The translations under genes and the position numbers were made by a program. The notes under the pieces are model-generated. The model was given only the letters and a program-made list of their open reading frames with translations, was not told the origin of the DNA and made no database searches. Below are positions 10,700-19,316 of a DNA stretch of 64,000 nt, piece by piece. This DNA comes from Betaproteobacteria bacterium (GTDB lineage Bacteria > Pseudomonadota > Gammaproteobacteria > Burkholderiales > Ga0077523). Every line of letters begins with the position of its first letter. Within the stretch, counting starts at the first letter, position 1. The DNA lies in the NCBI GenBank assembly GCA_016125475.1, contig WGLR01000003.1:133945-197944 (forward strand), read 5' to 3'.

Positions 10700-11488
10700 A
10701 TGAGCTTCATGAACAGATTGCGGTCGCGAAAGGGGAGGGGAGACGACTCCGGCGTCCAGGTCAGCGAGGAAAAAGGGATCCGGTCGCTCTACCTCGGAAG
10801 CGACACTGTCCAGAGTTCGATGCGCCTCAGCGACCCGGTCGAGCTCGTGCTGTCCTACACGCGCGCGATGATGGGGTTCCTGCTGTTTCACGAGAATCCC
10901 CGGCATTTCCTCATGATCGGCCTCGGCGGCGGATCGCTCGCGAAGTTCGCGTATCACACCTTCCCGAGGGCTCACGTCACCGTCGTCGAGAAAAGCGAGC
11001 GCGTGATCGCCGCGGCGCGCAACTTCTTCTTCGTGCCCGCCGACGACGAGCGCTTCGTGATCCTCCCGGGAGACGGTGCCGATCACGTCCGCAGACGTTC
11101 GGCGTGCTGCGACGTGCTGATGGTGGACGGCTACGATTCGCAGGCCCAGGTCGAGTCGCTCGCCACCGAGGACTTCTACGCCCAGTGCCACGATGCGCTG
11201 CAGGCCGACGGCGTGCTGGTCGTGAACCTCTGGAGCACCGACCGGCGGTTCGACATGTTCCTGCAGCGTATCGAACGCGTGTTCGAGGGGCGCGTCCTCT
11301 GCCTGCCGGCCGAGCGCAAGGGCAACGTGGCCGTGTTCGCGATGCGCGGCCGGATCCAGCCGACGCGATGGGATCAGCTGCGCGAACGCGCGCGCGTGCT
11401 GCAGGCGTCCACCGGTCTGGAGTTCCCGGAGTTCGTGTCGCGACTAGCCGACCTCAACCCGCACGGCGAACACCGGCTGCTCGTCTAG
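10700..11488 (+). CDS. Spermidine-synthase-like class I methyltransferase-fold protein
   Basis: A 262-residue protein of the polyamine aminopropyltransferase-like family. The nucleotide-binding glycine loop is MIGLGGGSLAKF near residue 75, with VTVVEKSERVI after it. The decarboxylated-SAM/putrescine signature of true SpeE is not clearly present, so the substrate is uncertain. Many proteobacteria carry such 'spermidine synthase-like' proteins without aminopropyltransferase activity. A CATAAT element at 10685-10690 lies only 10 nt before the ATG, so the message may have almost no leader. It sits between proS and rppH. Confidence 0.75.
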   Translation: MSFMNRLRSRKGRGDDSGVQVSEEKGIRSLYLGSDTVQSSMRLSDPVELVLSYTRAMMGFLLFHENPRHFLMIGLGGGSLAKFAYHTFPRAHVTVVEKSERVIAAARNFFFVPADDERFVILPGDGADHVRRRSACCDVLMVDGYDSQAQVESLATEDFYAQCHDALQADGVLVVNLWSTDRRFDMFLQRIERVFEGRVLCLPAERKGNVAVFAMRGRIQPTRWDQLRERARVLQASTGLEFPEFVSRLADLNPHGEHRLLV

Positions 11489-11613
11489 GAACGACGCGCG
11501 CGGGGCAGCCGGGCTGCCGCGGCGCAGCATGCCAGGACGATTCCTACGTCGCGTGATTTGTGAAAGAATTCGGGCGATTATGAGTGGTAGCCGAAGAACT
11601 AGACGCTTCTTAT

Positions 11614-12144
11614 ATGATCGATCGCGACGGGTACCGGCCCAACGTCGGCATCGTTCTGGTAAACGCCAGGAACCAGGTCTTCTGGGCGAAGCGCGTCAGG
11701 GAGCATGCCTGGCAGTTTCCCCAGGGCGGCATCAAGGCCGGAGAGTCCCCCGAACAGGCGATGTACCGCGAGCTGCACGAGGAAGTGGGGCTGAATCCTC
11801 CACACGTGCAGATCCTCGGCCGCACGCGTGACTGGTTGCGCTACGACGTGCCCAAGACGTGGGTGCGCCGCGAGACGCGCATCCACTATCGCGGCCAGAA
11901 GCAGATATGGTTCCTCCTGCGCATGCTCGCGCGCGACTGCGAGGTCTGTCTCCGGCGCTCCGAGAAGCCCGAATTCGACGCCTGGCGATGGCAGGCCTAC
12001 TGGGTGCCGCTCGACTCGGTGATCGACTTCAAGCGCGACGTCTACCAGCGTGCGCTCTCGGAACTGGCTCGCTTCATCTCCCTCACGCCCGACGCGTCGT
12101 GGCTGTCGGGCGTGTCGAACGATTCGGTCGGCGCCACGCACTGA
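11614..12144 (+). CDS. rppH: RNA pyrophosphohydrolase
   Basis: A 176-residue Nudix hydrolase that removes pyrophosphate from the 5' end of mRNA and so triggers decay. The start [13 protein letters not shown] is the standard RppH N-terminus. An in-frame upstream start at 11584 would add ten residues with no support. The Nudix box fits GX5EX7REUXEEXGU exactly, from Gly38 to Leu60 with E53, E56 and E57 as metal ligands. WQFPQGG precedes it. It is the downstream neighbour of the proS region, as usual in this group. Confidence 0.95.
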   Translation: MIDRDGYRPNVGIVLVNARNQVFWAKRVREHAWQFPQGGIKAGESPEQAMYRELHEEVGLNPPHVQILGRTRDWLRYDVPKTWVRRETRIHYRGQKQIWFLLRMLARDCEVCLRRSEKPEFDAWRWQAYWVPLDSVIDFKRDVYQRALSELARFISLTPDASWLSGVSNDSVGATH

Positions 12145-12207
12145 GCAGCGACCACGCGGTCCGGCCGGGACGGGTACGGGTTCTCGGTGCCCCGGCTTCC
12201 CCCGCGG

Positions 12208-12636
12208 TCAGCCCGGTTCGAGAGCACGCAGGTCGACCGTGAGTTTCCCGCCGTCCTCCACGAGCACGAGGAAGAGCACGCCCCGCGTCCGGAAATCCCC
12301 GGCGACGTCGCCGAGCAGTTCCATCAGCGTTCGAACGGTATCCGGCTCGCGGTGCGCGAGGACATCGATGCCGGACAGATCGAGGACCACGCCGCCCGGC
12401 CCGGGGTGTGTCTCGAGCAGGCATTCCTCCAGCGCATCCCAGTTTTCGCCGAACCACTCCGGAAACGCGAACACGCGGGCGAAGGTTCGCATCAGTTCCT
12501 GCCGGGTCGGGGTGTCCTGCATCCGTATCCGTACGTGACGCGGCGCGGGCGACACGGCCTGCAGGACGGCCGCGGCGTCGCCGTGGAAGCGATAGACGCC
12601 ATTGGCACGTTTCGAGACCGCTTCGGTCAGTTTCAT
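12208..12636 (-). CDS. Barstar-family ribonuclease inhibitor
   Basis: A 142-residue protein whose centre carries the barstar signature: FAFPEWFGENWDALEECL, followed by acidic residues and a VLDLSG strand. The family binds the active site of barnase-type RNases. The ATG at 12636 lies 2 nt after the stop of the RNase gene, so the pair is co-translated. The partner is a barnase-type enzyme, which makes an immunity role likely. It has no signal peptide, consistent with a cytoplasmic inhibitor. Confidence 0.88.
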   Translation of the reverse strand: MKLTEAVSKRANGVYRFHGDAAAVLQAVSPAPRHVRIRMQDTPTRQELMRTFARVFAFPEWFGENWDALEECLLETHPGPGGVVLDLSGIDVLAHREPDTVRTLMELLGDVAGDFRTRGVLFLVLVEDGGKLTVDLRALEPG

Positions 12637-12638
12637 CG

Positions 12639-13016
12639 TCACTCCCGGATCCGGTAGAAGTGCCTGTAGTGGTCGGGAGTCCAGTAGTACTCGCCCGGCC
12701 TGCCTGCCACGATCCTGCGTGGTCCCCGGTCCCGCCGGCCCGGTGTGCGGACCGTGTACTCGTGATAGTAGCCGCGAGGCTGCTTCGGCAGCAGGCGTTC
12801 GCGATTCGAGAAGACGATTCCGTCGCGACTGTACGGAAACGGGCCGCCAGCGCGGACGAGCGCGAGCGTGTCGCGCGCTTCCCGCGGCAGTGCCGTCGCC
12901 GCGATGGCCGGAAGTTCCGGGAGGGGTTGTTCGCGCGCGGGCGAGAGTACCCAGATCGCCGCGAGCAGCAGGCACAGCGCCGCGACCGTGGCGGAAACGC
13001 GGCGACGGGATGGCAT
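12639..13016 (-). CDS. Barnase-type (N1/T1) secreted or membrane-anchored ribonuclease
   Basis: A 125-residue protein. A hydrophobic segment at residues 8-25 is a signal peptide or anchor. The C-terminal half is a microbial ribonuclease domain containing YYHEYTVRTPGRRDRGPRRI, in which the Glu of HEYTV is the expected general base and the following Arg residues bind phosphate. It ends EYYWTPDHYRHFYRI, which supplies the catalytic His. It cleaves single-stranded RNA, probably with guanine preference. It is followed directly by its barstar-type inhibitor and preceded by a quinone oxidoreductase gene 7 nt away. Confidence 0.88.
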   Translation of the reverse strand: MPSRRRVSATVAALCLLLAAIWVLSPAREQPLPELPAIAATALPREARDTLALVRAGGPFPYSRDGIVFSNRERLLPKQPRGYYHEYTVRTPGRRDRGPRRIVAGRPGEYYWTPDHYRHFYRIRE

Positions 13017-13023
13017 GGTCTGC

Positions 13024-14025
13024 TCAGCCGATCTCGAGCACGATCTTCCCGATGTGAGTGCTCGACTCCATCAGGCGGTGCGCGTCGCCGGCCGCGTCGA
13101 GTCCGAAAGTCGCGTTGATCACGGGCCGGATCGTACCGGCCTCGATGAGCGGCCAGACCTTCTCCCGCAGGGCGCGTGCGACCTCGGTCTTGTAGGCGAC
13201 GCTGCGCGGTCGCAGGGTCGAGCCCGTCACGGTGAGGCGTCGGTACAGGATGTCGCCCATGTCCAGCGTCGTCTTCGTTCCGCCTAGGAATGCGATCAGC
13301 GACAGGCGACCATCCGTGGCGAGGCACTTGATCTCGCGCGGGACATAGTCGCCACCCACCATGTCGAGGATGACGTCGACGCCCTTGCCGTCCGTGAGTT
13401 CCTTGACGACGGCCACGAAGTCCTCGGTTCGATAGTTGATGCCGCGTTCCGCGCCGAGTCGCTCGCAGGCGCGACACTTCTCGTCGCTGCCGGCCGTCGC
13501 GAAGACGCGGTGCCCGAAGGCGCGTGCCATCTGGATCGCCGTCACGCCGATGCCACTGGTGCCCCCCTGCACGAGCAGGGTCTCGTCCCCAGCCAGGCGA
13601 CCGCGATCGAAGACGTTGATCCACACGGTGAAGAACGTCTCGGGGAGCGAAGCCGCCTCCGTCATGGACAGGCCCGACGGGACCGGAAGACACTGACCGG
13701 CCGGTGTGAGGCAGTACTGCGCGTACCCGCCACCCGGCGTGAGGGCGCACACGGCGTCGCCGACGCGCCACGCCGACACACCCGCTCCGACCGCCGCGAT
13801 CGTGCCGGCCACCTCCAGTCCGGGCAGGTCCGACACGCCGGGCGGCAGCGGATAGCGCCCCTGGCGTTGCAGGACGTCCGGTCGATTCACGCCGGCCGCG
13901 GCGACGCGGATGAGCACCTCGCCATCGCGGGGGAGCGGCACCGGGCGCACGACCGGGCGCAGCACTTCCGGACCGCCTGGCTCGGCGATCTCGATGGCGT
14001 TCATCGTTTCGGGCAGGGCGGACAT
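13024..14025 (-). CDS. Zinc-independent NAD(P)H:quinone oxidoreductase (PIG3/QorB-like)
   Basis: A 333-residue medium-chain dehydrogenase/reductase of the quinone oxidoreductase branch. The N-terminal GroES-like domain contains AAAGVNRPDVLQRQGRYP. The Rossmann domain holds VQGGTSGIGVTAIQMARAFG around residue 145. No structural-zinc Cys cluster is visible, as expected for this branch. The start at 14025 has AGGAG about 8 nt upstream. The enzyme probably reduces quinones or enals with NADPH. It is the first gene of the run that continues with the RNase and barstar genes. Confidence 0.9.
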   Translation of the reverse strand: MSALPETMNAIEIAEPGGPEVLRPVVRPVPLPRDGEVLIRVAAAGVNRPDVLQRQGRYPLPPGVSDLPGLEVAGTIAAVGAGVSAWRVGDAVCALTPGGGYAQYCLTPAGQCLPVPSGLSMTEAASLPETFFTVWINVFDRGRLAGDETLLVQGGTSGIGVTAIQMARAFGHRVFATAGSDEKCRACERLGAERGINYRTEDFVAVVKELTDGKGVDVILDMVGGDYVPREIKCLATDGRLSLIAFLGGTKTTLDMGDILYRRLTVTGSTLRPRSVAYKTEVARALREKVWPLIEAGTIRPVINATFGLDAAGDAHRLMESSTHIGKIVLEIG

Positions 14026-14172
14026 GGTCGGGCTCCTCGTGCAAAGACCCCGATTGTATCGGGATGGTTCGTGCACGAGCCGTCGGCGCCCGGGACCGAT
14101 GGGCGGCGCGACGTTCGCCGAAGGCCGGACCGGATCACGTGAAGTGAACGCCGCTCCTGGCCGGGCGTCGCT

Positions 14173-14373
14173 TCAGCGCCGGCCGGACCCCGAGTGCCAG
14201 AGGACGCCCGCGACGATTCCCGCGAGCAGCCCGACCGCGGCGATCATCGGTGGCCAGGGCCCGGTCGGAAACACTTGGAGAACGGCCGTTGCGACGACGA
14301 GCGCCGCGAGCACGCAGAGGTGCAATCGCCACCAGTCGAGGACTTCGGCGATCGCTGTCGCGAATCGCCTCAC
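14173..14373 (-). CDS. Small two-helix membrane protein downstream of exbD
   Basis: A 66-residue frame with a GTG start and two hydrophobic segments separated by TGPWPPM. It lies 28 nt after the exbD stop on the same strand. No family is recognised. The membrane-like composition and tight placement are the only support, and the ribosome binding site is weak. Confidence 0.4.
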   Translation of the reverse strand: MRRFATAIAEVLDWWRLHLCVLAALVVATAVLQVFPTGPWPPMIAAVGLLAGIVAGVLWHSGSGRR

Positions 14374-14401
14374 CCGAAACGTCGGCGGGGCTGCGGTGTG
14401 A

Positions 14402-14818
14402 TCACTGCATCGTCGGATCGAGCGGAAACCCGACCTTCTGGATGCCGCCGTGCTGCACGGCGGCCATGACCTGTGCGACCTTCTCGTAGGCGACGGTGCG
14501 TGCGCCGCGGATGTGGACCTCCGGCTGGGGCTGACGGTGTGCCGCTTCGTCGATCCGCGCCTGCAGCTCGGGCATCGTCACCTCCTCGGTGTTCCAGTAG
14601 ATCTTCGCGTCCGCATCCACCGAGATGTTGATGTTGTCGGGCTTGATCTCGTCGGGCTGGTTGCGTGCATGCGGGAGGTCGATCTTGACCGCGTGATTCA
14701 TCACCGGGATCGTGATCATGAAGATGATCAGCAGCACGAGCATCACGTCGACGAGCGGCGTGGTGTTGATCTCGGGGTTGAAGTCGTCTTCCGAGTCGCT
14801 CAGTGAACCCATTGCCAT
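14402..14818 (-). CDS. exbD: Biopolymer transport protein ExbD
   Basis: A 138-residue inner-membrane protein with one N-terminal membrane helix and a periplasmic domain. It works with ExbB to power TonB from the proton gradient. The signature INTTPLVDVMLVLLIIFMIT includes the essential membrane Asp (VDV). The ATG at 14818 has GAGGGA 7 nt upstream. The open frame continuing to 15259 is exbB antisense and is rejected. It is the third gene after tonB and exbB. Confidence 0.95.
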   Translation of the reverse strand: MAMGSLSDSEDDFNPEINTTPLVDVMLVLLIIFMITIPVMNHAVKIDLPHARNQPDEIKPDNINISVDADAKIYWNTEEVTMPELQARIDEAAHRQPQPEVHIRGARTVAYEKVAQVMAAVQHGGIQKVGFPLDPTMQ

Positions 14819-14829
14819 GGCGAGTTCCC

Positions 14830-15576
14830 TCAGGCCTTCGCGCCGGTCACGGCCGTCAGGCGGGAATCCCGGTTCGCGGGCACGCCGGCCGGGGCCGCTC
14901 CGTCGCCCACGCGCGTTCCGGTCAGGTAGAACGCGTGAAGGTCGTAACCGAAGCGGTTGAGTTTGGCGACGAGAGACTTGTTGCCGCGCACGAGCGCGTT
15001 GTAGCCGAGCGCCGCCGGGATCGCAACGGCGAGGCCGAGCGCGGTCATGATGAGCGCCTCGCCGACCGGTCCGGCCACCTTGTCGAGAGAAGCCTGACCG
15101 GCCAGCCCGATCGCCACGAGCGCGTGATAGATGCCCCAGACCGTCCCGAAGAGGCCGATGAACGGGGCCGTCGACGACACCGACGCGAGCACCGACAGCC
15201 CGGACTGGAGCTTCGCGCCCGCGTCGTCGATCGCCGCGCGCAGCCCGCTCGCGAGCCATTCGCTTCGGCCGATGCTGCCACCGAGGGTGCCTTCGTGATG
15301 CCGGTGGTGCTGCGTCGCATCCAGTCCGGCCTGCGCAACGGCGGCGAAGGGATTCTCGGCGGGGTCACCGAGGCCTTCCATGGCCTCGGGAAGCGATCGG
15401 GCGTGCCAGAAGGCCTCGCGCACGCCCCGCGCCGCGTTCTGCAGCCGCGCGAGGGTCCAGGTCTTCATCACGATGACGTACCAGGACATGGCCGACATGA
15501 CGACGAGCAGCATCGCGACACCCTTCTGTACGGCGTCGGCGTTGGCCCAGAGATGATTCAGTCCGAATTGCCCCAC
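14830..15576 (-). CDS. exbB: MotA/TolQ/ExbB proton channel protein ExbB
   Basis: A 248-residue protein with three membrane segments (around residues 20-38, 135-155 and 180-200). The conserved stretch STAPFIGLFGTVWGIYHAL marks the second, and GLAVAIPAALGYN the third. It forms the proton channel energising TonB. Its start lies 12 nt after the tonB stop, and exbD follows 11 nt after its own stop. The neighbouring tonB, rather than tolA/tolB, makes ExbB the better name than TolQ. Confidence 0.94.
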   Translation of the reverse strand: MGQFGLNHLWANADAVQKGVAMLLVVMSAMSWYVIVMKTWTLARLQNAARGVREAFWHARSLPEAMEGLGDPAENPFAAVAQAGLDATQHHRHHEGTLGGSIGRSEWLASGLRAAIDDAGAKLQSGLSVLASVSSTAPFIGLFGTVWGIYHALVAIGLAGQASLDKVAGPVGEALIMTALGLAVAIPAALGYNALVRGNKSLVAKLNRFGYDLHAFYLTGTRVGDGAAPAGVPANRDSRLTAVTGAKA

Positions 15577-15588
15577 GGTCGACTCTCC

Positions 15589-16287
15589 TCACGAATTCAG
15601 TTTGAATGAGAACGGAACGAGCACCCATACGGGCACGGCGTGGCCATTCTCGATGTACGGCCTGAACACCGCCTTCTCCGCGGCGTCCTTGGCAGCATTG
15701 TCCAGTCGCGGATGTCCGCTCGACTTCTGCACGAGCACCTTCTGCACCGTGCCGTCCTCCGCCACGAGCAGGCGCAGCACGAGATCGCCGGTCTCCCGCA
15801 TGCGCAGCGAGATGCGAGGGTAGGTCGTCTCGGGCGGTCGCACGTACTCGATGCCCGCATCGCCGATCGAACGGATCTTCGGCTCCGCCGGTTGCGGCGG
15901 CGCAGGCGGCGCCTTGACCACGGGCGCGGGCTTCGGAGGCGGCGGCGCGACGACCACCGGGGCCGGCTCCGGCTCGGGCAGTGGTGGTTCCGGCGGCGTC
16001 GGCGGCAACGTGATCGCCTTCGGCGGCGGGGGTGTCTCCACGGGCTTCACCGTCTCGCGCGGAGGCGGGGGAGGGGGAGGTGGCGCGACGACCTTCTTCG
16101 GCGGGGGAGGTGGCGGAGGCGGCTCCGGCTTCACCTCGGGAGGGGGCGGCGGAATCAGCCGCGCCACGAGTTCCTCCTGCACGAACCGGGACGCATCGCG
16201 CATCAGTCCCGCCTGCAGGGCGTAGAAGAAGCCGACGTGCAGCAACACGATTAAGGCGACGACCATGCCCTGACGCATACTGGGCAT
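15589..16287 (-). CDS. tonB: Energy transducer TonB
   Basis: A 232-residue protein with an N-terminal membrane anchor (VVALIVLLHVGFFYAL). A long periplasmic rod of Pro repeats with Lys, Glu and Val covers about residues 40-135. The C-terminal TonB domain contains YPRISLRMRETGDLVLRLLV-like strands and SSGHPRLDNAA. It transmits energy from ExbBD to outer-membrane receptors for siderophores, haem or cobalamin. The ATG at 16287 has GGGAG 7 nt upstream. A Fur-box-like site lies about 125 nt upstream, so iron repression is expected. Confidence 0.94.
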   Translation of the reverse strand: MPSMRQGMVVALIVLLHVGFFYALQAGLMRDASRFVQEELVARLIPPPPPEVKPEPPPPPPPPKKVVAPPPPPPPPRETVKPVETPPPPKAITLPPTPPEPPLPEPEPAPVVVAPPPPKPAPVVKAPPAPPQPAEPKIRSIGDAGIEYVRPPETTYPRISLRMRETGDLVLRLLVAEDGTVQKVLVQKSSGHPRLDNAAKDAAEKAVFRPYIENGHAVPVWVLVPFSFKLNS

Positions 16288-16411
16288 CAATGACTCCCGG
16301 CGAACGAGCGACTCACTTCGATCCGCGGGGCTGCTCCACGGGTGCGACCGCCCGCCTCGTCCGACCACCGCTCAAAGCCAACGAACTCTAGCGAAAGGCG
16401 TTTTTCGACGC

Positions 16412-16428
16412 AAAGCATTCTCATTACC
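16412..16428 (-). promoter_or_regulatory. Fur-box-like site upstream of tonB-exbB-exbD
   Basis: Read on the tonB strand the site is GGTAATGAGAATGCTTT. Aligned to the 19-bp Fur consensus GATAATGATAATCATTATC it matches at about 13 positions, including the AATGA.AAT half. Its place upstream of a TonB system fits iron regulation. Binding is inferred. Confidence 0.5.
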
Positions 16429-16439
16429 AAGGTGGGATT

Positions 16440-16454
16440 CGGGAATTATTCCCG
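16440..16454. repeat. Perfect 15-bp inverted repeat upstream of tonB
   Basis: CGGGAATTATTCCCG has 6-bp arms around TTA, 12 nt from the Fur-like site and between tonB and the thioesterase gene. It could be an operator or a small hairpin. There is no other evidence. Confidence 0.3.
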
Positions 16455-16509
16455 GGTTCCCCTACGCCGATCAGGAAGTCGGGGCTCCGCCGTGCAGCGC
16501 GTACCCGGA

Positions 16510-16956
16510 TCAGCCGGCGCCGGACGGGAGGATCCGCGCGAGGGCGTCGTGCAGGCGGGGCGGAAGCGGCACGGGCCTGCGGGACTCCCGGTCGACGTAC
16601 ACGTGCACGAAATGTCCGCGTGCGGCCGTCTCGGGCGAATCGCCGCGGAACAGGCCGATCTCGTAGCGGACGCTGCTCGTTCCGAGACGGGCGACGACGA
16701 GCCCCGCGTGCACCGTGTCGGGAAAACTGATGGGACTGAAGTAGCTGCACTGCGTTTCCACGACGAGCCCCACGACCGTGCTCGTCTCGATGTCCAGGGC
16801 TCCCTGCTCGATCAGGTACTGGTTCACGACCGTGTCGAAGAACGAGTAGTACACGACGTTGTTCACGTGGCCGTAGACGTCGTTGTCCATCCAGCGGGTC
16901 GGGATGACCTGGAAGTGACGGTACGCAGCTCGCGGAAGCGGTGACGGTTTGCTCAT
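16510..16956 (-). CDS. Acyl-CoA thioesterase, 4HBT hotdog family
   Basis: A 148-residue hotdog-fold protein with the 4-hydroxybenzoyl-CoA thioesterase signature RWMDNDVYGHVNNVVYYSFF near residue 21, which includes the active-site Asp. It hydrolyses acyl-CoA thioesters. The exact chain length is not evident. The N-terminus is complete (MSKPSPLPRAAYRHF). It lies at the far side of the tonB upstream region on the same strand, separated by over 200 nt, so it is probably its own transcription unit. Confidence 0.88.
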   Translation of the reverse strand: MSKPSPLPRAAYRHFQVIPTRWMDNDVYGHVNNVVYYSFFDTVVNQYLIEQGALDIETSTVVGLVVETQCSYFSPISFPDTVHAGLVVARLGTSSVRYEIGLFRGDSPETAARGHFVHVYVDRESRRPVPLPPRLHDALARILPSGAG

Positions 16957-17048
16957 GGGGGCGCCGGGGTGCAGTGCACGGAGGCCCGGAACTTACACCA
17001 AGTTCCCCGCTTCGCGCAGCAGCGGACGTCGCCGCGGCCCGTGATCGC

Positions 17049-17951
17049 TCAGCGGCCGGCGCCGGTGGTCGGTCGGGCGACGGACTGCCGGATCAGCTGC
17101 CAGTTCACCGCGAACATGCCGGCCATCACCACCACGCTCATTCCCGCGAGCGTTCCGGCGCTGGGGAAGTCCCCGAACGCGAGCCACGCGAGCAGCGTGG
17201 ACCAGACGAGCTGCACGTAGACGAACGGCGCGAGAGCCATGGGGGACGCGTGCTCGACGGCGCGGATCAGCAGGTAGTGTCCGAGCCCGCCGAACAGACC
17301 GATCAGGGGCATGAACACCCACTGCATGCCGGACGGCGTCTGCCAGGTGAAGGGCAGCAGCAGCGTCGTCGCCACGGCCCCGACCAGTGCCGAGAAGAAC
17401 AGCGTCGTGACCGGGTTCTCCCGTCCGGCCACGTGGCGCGTCGCGATCTGGTAGAAGCTGAAGAAGACGGCGCTCGTCAGCGGAAACACGACTTTCGGGC
17501 TGAACACCCCGCCCCCGGGGCGAATGATGATCAGCACGCCGACGAATCCGAGCATCACCGCGAACCACTGTCGCGGTGCCACGCGCTCGCGCAGCAGCGG
17601 ACCGGAGAAGGCCGTCACGAGCACGGGGCCGACGAACGTTATCGCCGCGGCTTCGGCGAGAGGCAGGAACTCGAGCGACAGATAGAAGAACGCGGTCGAG
17701 CCCACGAGCAGCAGGCCGCGCAGGATCTGCAGCCGCGGATGACGCGTCCGCGCGAGACCGAGCCCCATCCGCGGGCCGAAGATCACGATCATCAGCGCGA
17801 ACTGCAGGAAATACCGGGCCCAGATCAGCGGTCCGATCGGGTAGCTCTTCAGCATGTGCTTCGCCACCGTGTCCATCGACGAGAACATGAACACCGCGGA
17901 GACGATGAGCGCGACCCCCCTCAGGGGATGGCGCGCGGAGGGCGGGAGCAT
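17049..17951 (-). CDS. EamA/DMT-superfamily transporter
   Basis: A 300-residue inner-membrane protein with about ten hydrophobic helices arranged as two EamA repeats. Each repeat has the typical ends: SSMDTVAKHML at the start, and GPVLVTAFSGPLLRERVAP and YVQLVWSTLLAWLAFGDFP at the repeat ends. These carriers export or import metabolites. The ATG at 17951 shares a base with the stop of the upstream enolase-like gene, so the two are co-translated. That coupling suggests the cargo is related to the enolase paralogue's substrate or product. Confidence 0.88.
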   Translation of the reverse strand: MLPPSARHPLRGVALIVSAVFMFSSMDTVAKHMLKSYPIGPLIWARYFLQFALMIVIFGPRMGLGLARTRHPRLQILRGLLLVGSTAFFYLSLEFLPLAEAAAITFVGPVLVTAFSGPLLRERVAPRQWFAVMLGFVGVLIIIRPGGGVFSPKVVFPLTSAVFFSFYQIATRHVAGRENPVTTLFFSALVGAVATTLLLPFTWQTPSGMQWVFMPLIGLFGGLGHYLLIRAVEHASPMALAPFVYVQLVWSTLLAWLAFGDFPSAGTLAGMSVVVMAGMFAVNWQLIRQSVARPTTGAGR

Positions 17952-19252
17952 CAGGGCAGGGGCTTGCCGGCGTCGGGGGGGAGCACGTCGCGGCCCGCGA
18001 AGACCGCCTGGGATCCCAGCGCTTCCTCGAGGCGCAGACATTCGTTCCACTTGGCCATGCGTTCGGAGCGCGAGAACGAGCCCACCTTCAGCTGGCCCGC
18101 ATTCCAGCCGGTCGCGAGGTGTGCGATCGTGACGTCCTCCGTTTCGCCGGAGCGCGCCGACACGATCGTGCCGAAATCCGCGGCCATGCCGGCTTCGAAG
18201 GCGGCGTAGGTCTCGGTGACCGTGCCGGCCTGGTTGGGCTTGATGAGTACCGCGTTGCAGGAACGCGTCGCGGCGGCGGCCCGGACCCTGTCGGCGTTCG
18301 TGACGAGAAAGTCGTCCCCGATCACCTGGATGCGATGGCCCGCCGCGGCCGTGAACGCGCGCATGCCTTCCGGATCGTCCTCGGCGAGCGGGTCCTCGAC
18401 GGAAGCGATGGGGTAGCGCTGACACCATCCGAGCAGCATCTCGACCATGCCGTCGCGGTCCAGTTCGCGACCCTCGAGGCCCAGTCTGTACAGACCGTCA
18501 CGCCCGAACTCCGAGGCGGCGACGTCGAGCGAGATCGCGACGTCGTCGCCGGGCGTGAAGCCGGCCCGCTCGATGCTGCGCACGAGCATGCCCAGGGCCT
18601 CCTCGTTCGAATCGAACGCCGGCCAGTAGCCGCCTTCGTCCGCGACGCCCTGGAGCCTGTCCTCCGCCTTCATGAGTTCCCCGGCCGCCCGGTAGACCTC
18701 TGCCGTCATCTCGAGCGCCTGCGCGAAGTTTGCGGCACCGAGCGGCATCACCATGAAGTCCTGGATGTCCACCCGACGCCCCGCGTGCGCGCCGCCCCCG
18801 AAGATCTGGATCTCCGGCAGGGGGAGGCGGACGGGTCGCCCGCGTGCCACGTAGGTGCAGAGGGAGTCGTGTCCTGCCTGCGCGGCCGCGTGCAGCACCG
18901 CCATCGAGACCGCGATCATCGCGTTGCCGCCGAGCCGCGACTTGTTCGGCGTGCCGTCGAGCGCGATCAGGGCGGCGTCGATGGCTCGCTGATCGGTCGC
19001 GTCCATGCCGACGAGGCGCGTCGCGATCTCGCCGTTCACGTGTCCCACCGCCTTGCGGACGTCCAGTCCTCCCAGGGCTGGCCCGCCGTCGCGCAGGTCA
19101 ATGGCCTCGTGCGTGCCCCGGGAGGCGCCCGCCGGCGCGATCGCGCGGCCGGTCGCGCCGCCTTGCAGACGGACGTCGACCTCGACGGTCGGTCGTCCGC
19201 GCGAATCCCAGACCCGTCGGGCCACGATGTGCGTGATGCTTGTTCTGCTCAT
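17951..19252 (-). CDS. Divergent enolase paralogue (active-site His replaced)
   Basis: A 433-residue member of the enolase family, full length. Conserved against E. coli enolase are the GAS loop, the second-shell His of GGGAHAG, the acid Glu in ADEGGYWP, the metal ligands in SLDVAASEF, SVEDPL and IGDDF, the base Lys in LIKPNQAGT and the Lys in QLKVG. Two positions differ: the His of SHRSGETED is Ala (SARSGETED), and the Glu of VDIQEF is Asp. True glycolytic enolases keep both. The gene groups with a small-molecule kinase and a DMT transporter, not with pyrG/kdsA. It may act on a different phosphorylated or hydroxy-acid substrate. It is often auto-annotated simply as enolase. Confidence 0.8.
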   Translation of the reverse strand: MSRTSITHIVARRVWDSRGRPTVEVDVRLQGGATGRAIAPAGASRGTHEAIDLRDGGPALGGLDVRKAVGHVNGEIATRLVGMDATDQRAIDAALIALDGTPNKSRLGGNAMIAVSMAVLHAAAQAGHDSLCTYVARGRPVRLPLPEIQIFGGGAHAGRRVDIQDFMVMPLGAANFAQALEMTAEVYRAAGELMKAEDRLQGVADEGGYWPAFDSNEEALGMLVRSIERAGFTPGDDVAISLDVAASEFGRDGLYRLGLEGRELDRDGMVEMLLGWCQRYPIASVEDPLAEDDPEGMRAFTAAAGHRIQVIGDDFLVTNADRVRAAAATRSCNAVLIKPNQAGTVTETYAAFEAGMAADFGTIVSARSGETEDVTIAHLATGWNAGQLKVGSFSRSERMAKWNECLRLEEALGSQAVFAGRDVLPPDAGKPLP

Positions 19253-19316
19253 GTCGGGTGTATCGTCAGTCGGAGTGAGTGTGATGATGAACCGAGCGCG
19301 GGACGCGGCCCCGGTG

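Noticed and set aside
17951-19252. Calling this gene the glycolytic enolase
   Set aside because: Two conserved active-site positions differ and the neighbours are unlike those of the canonical eno gene.
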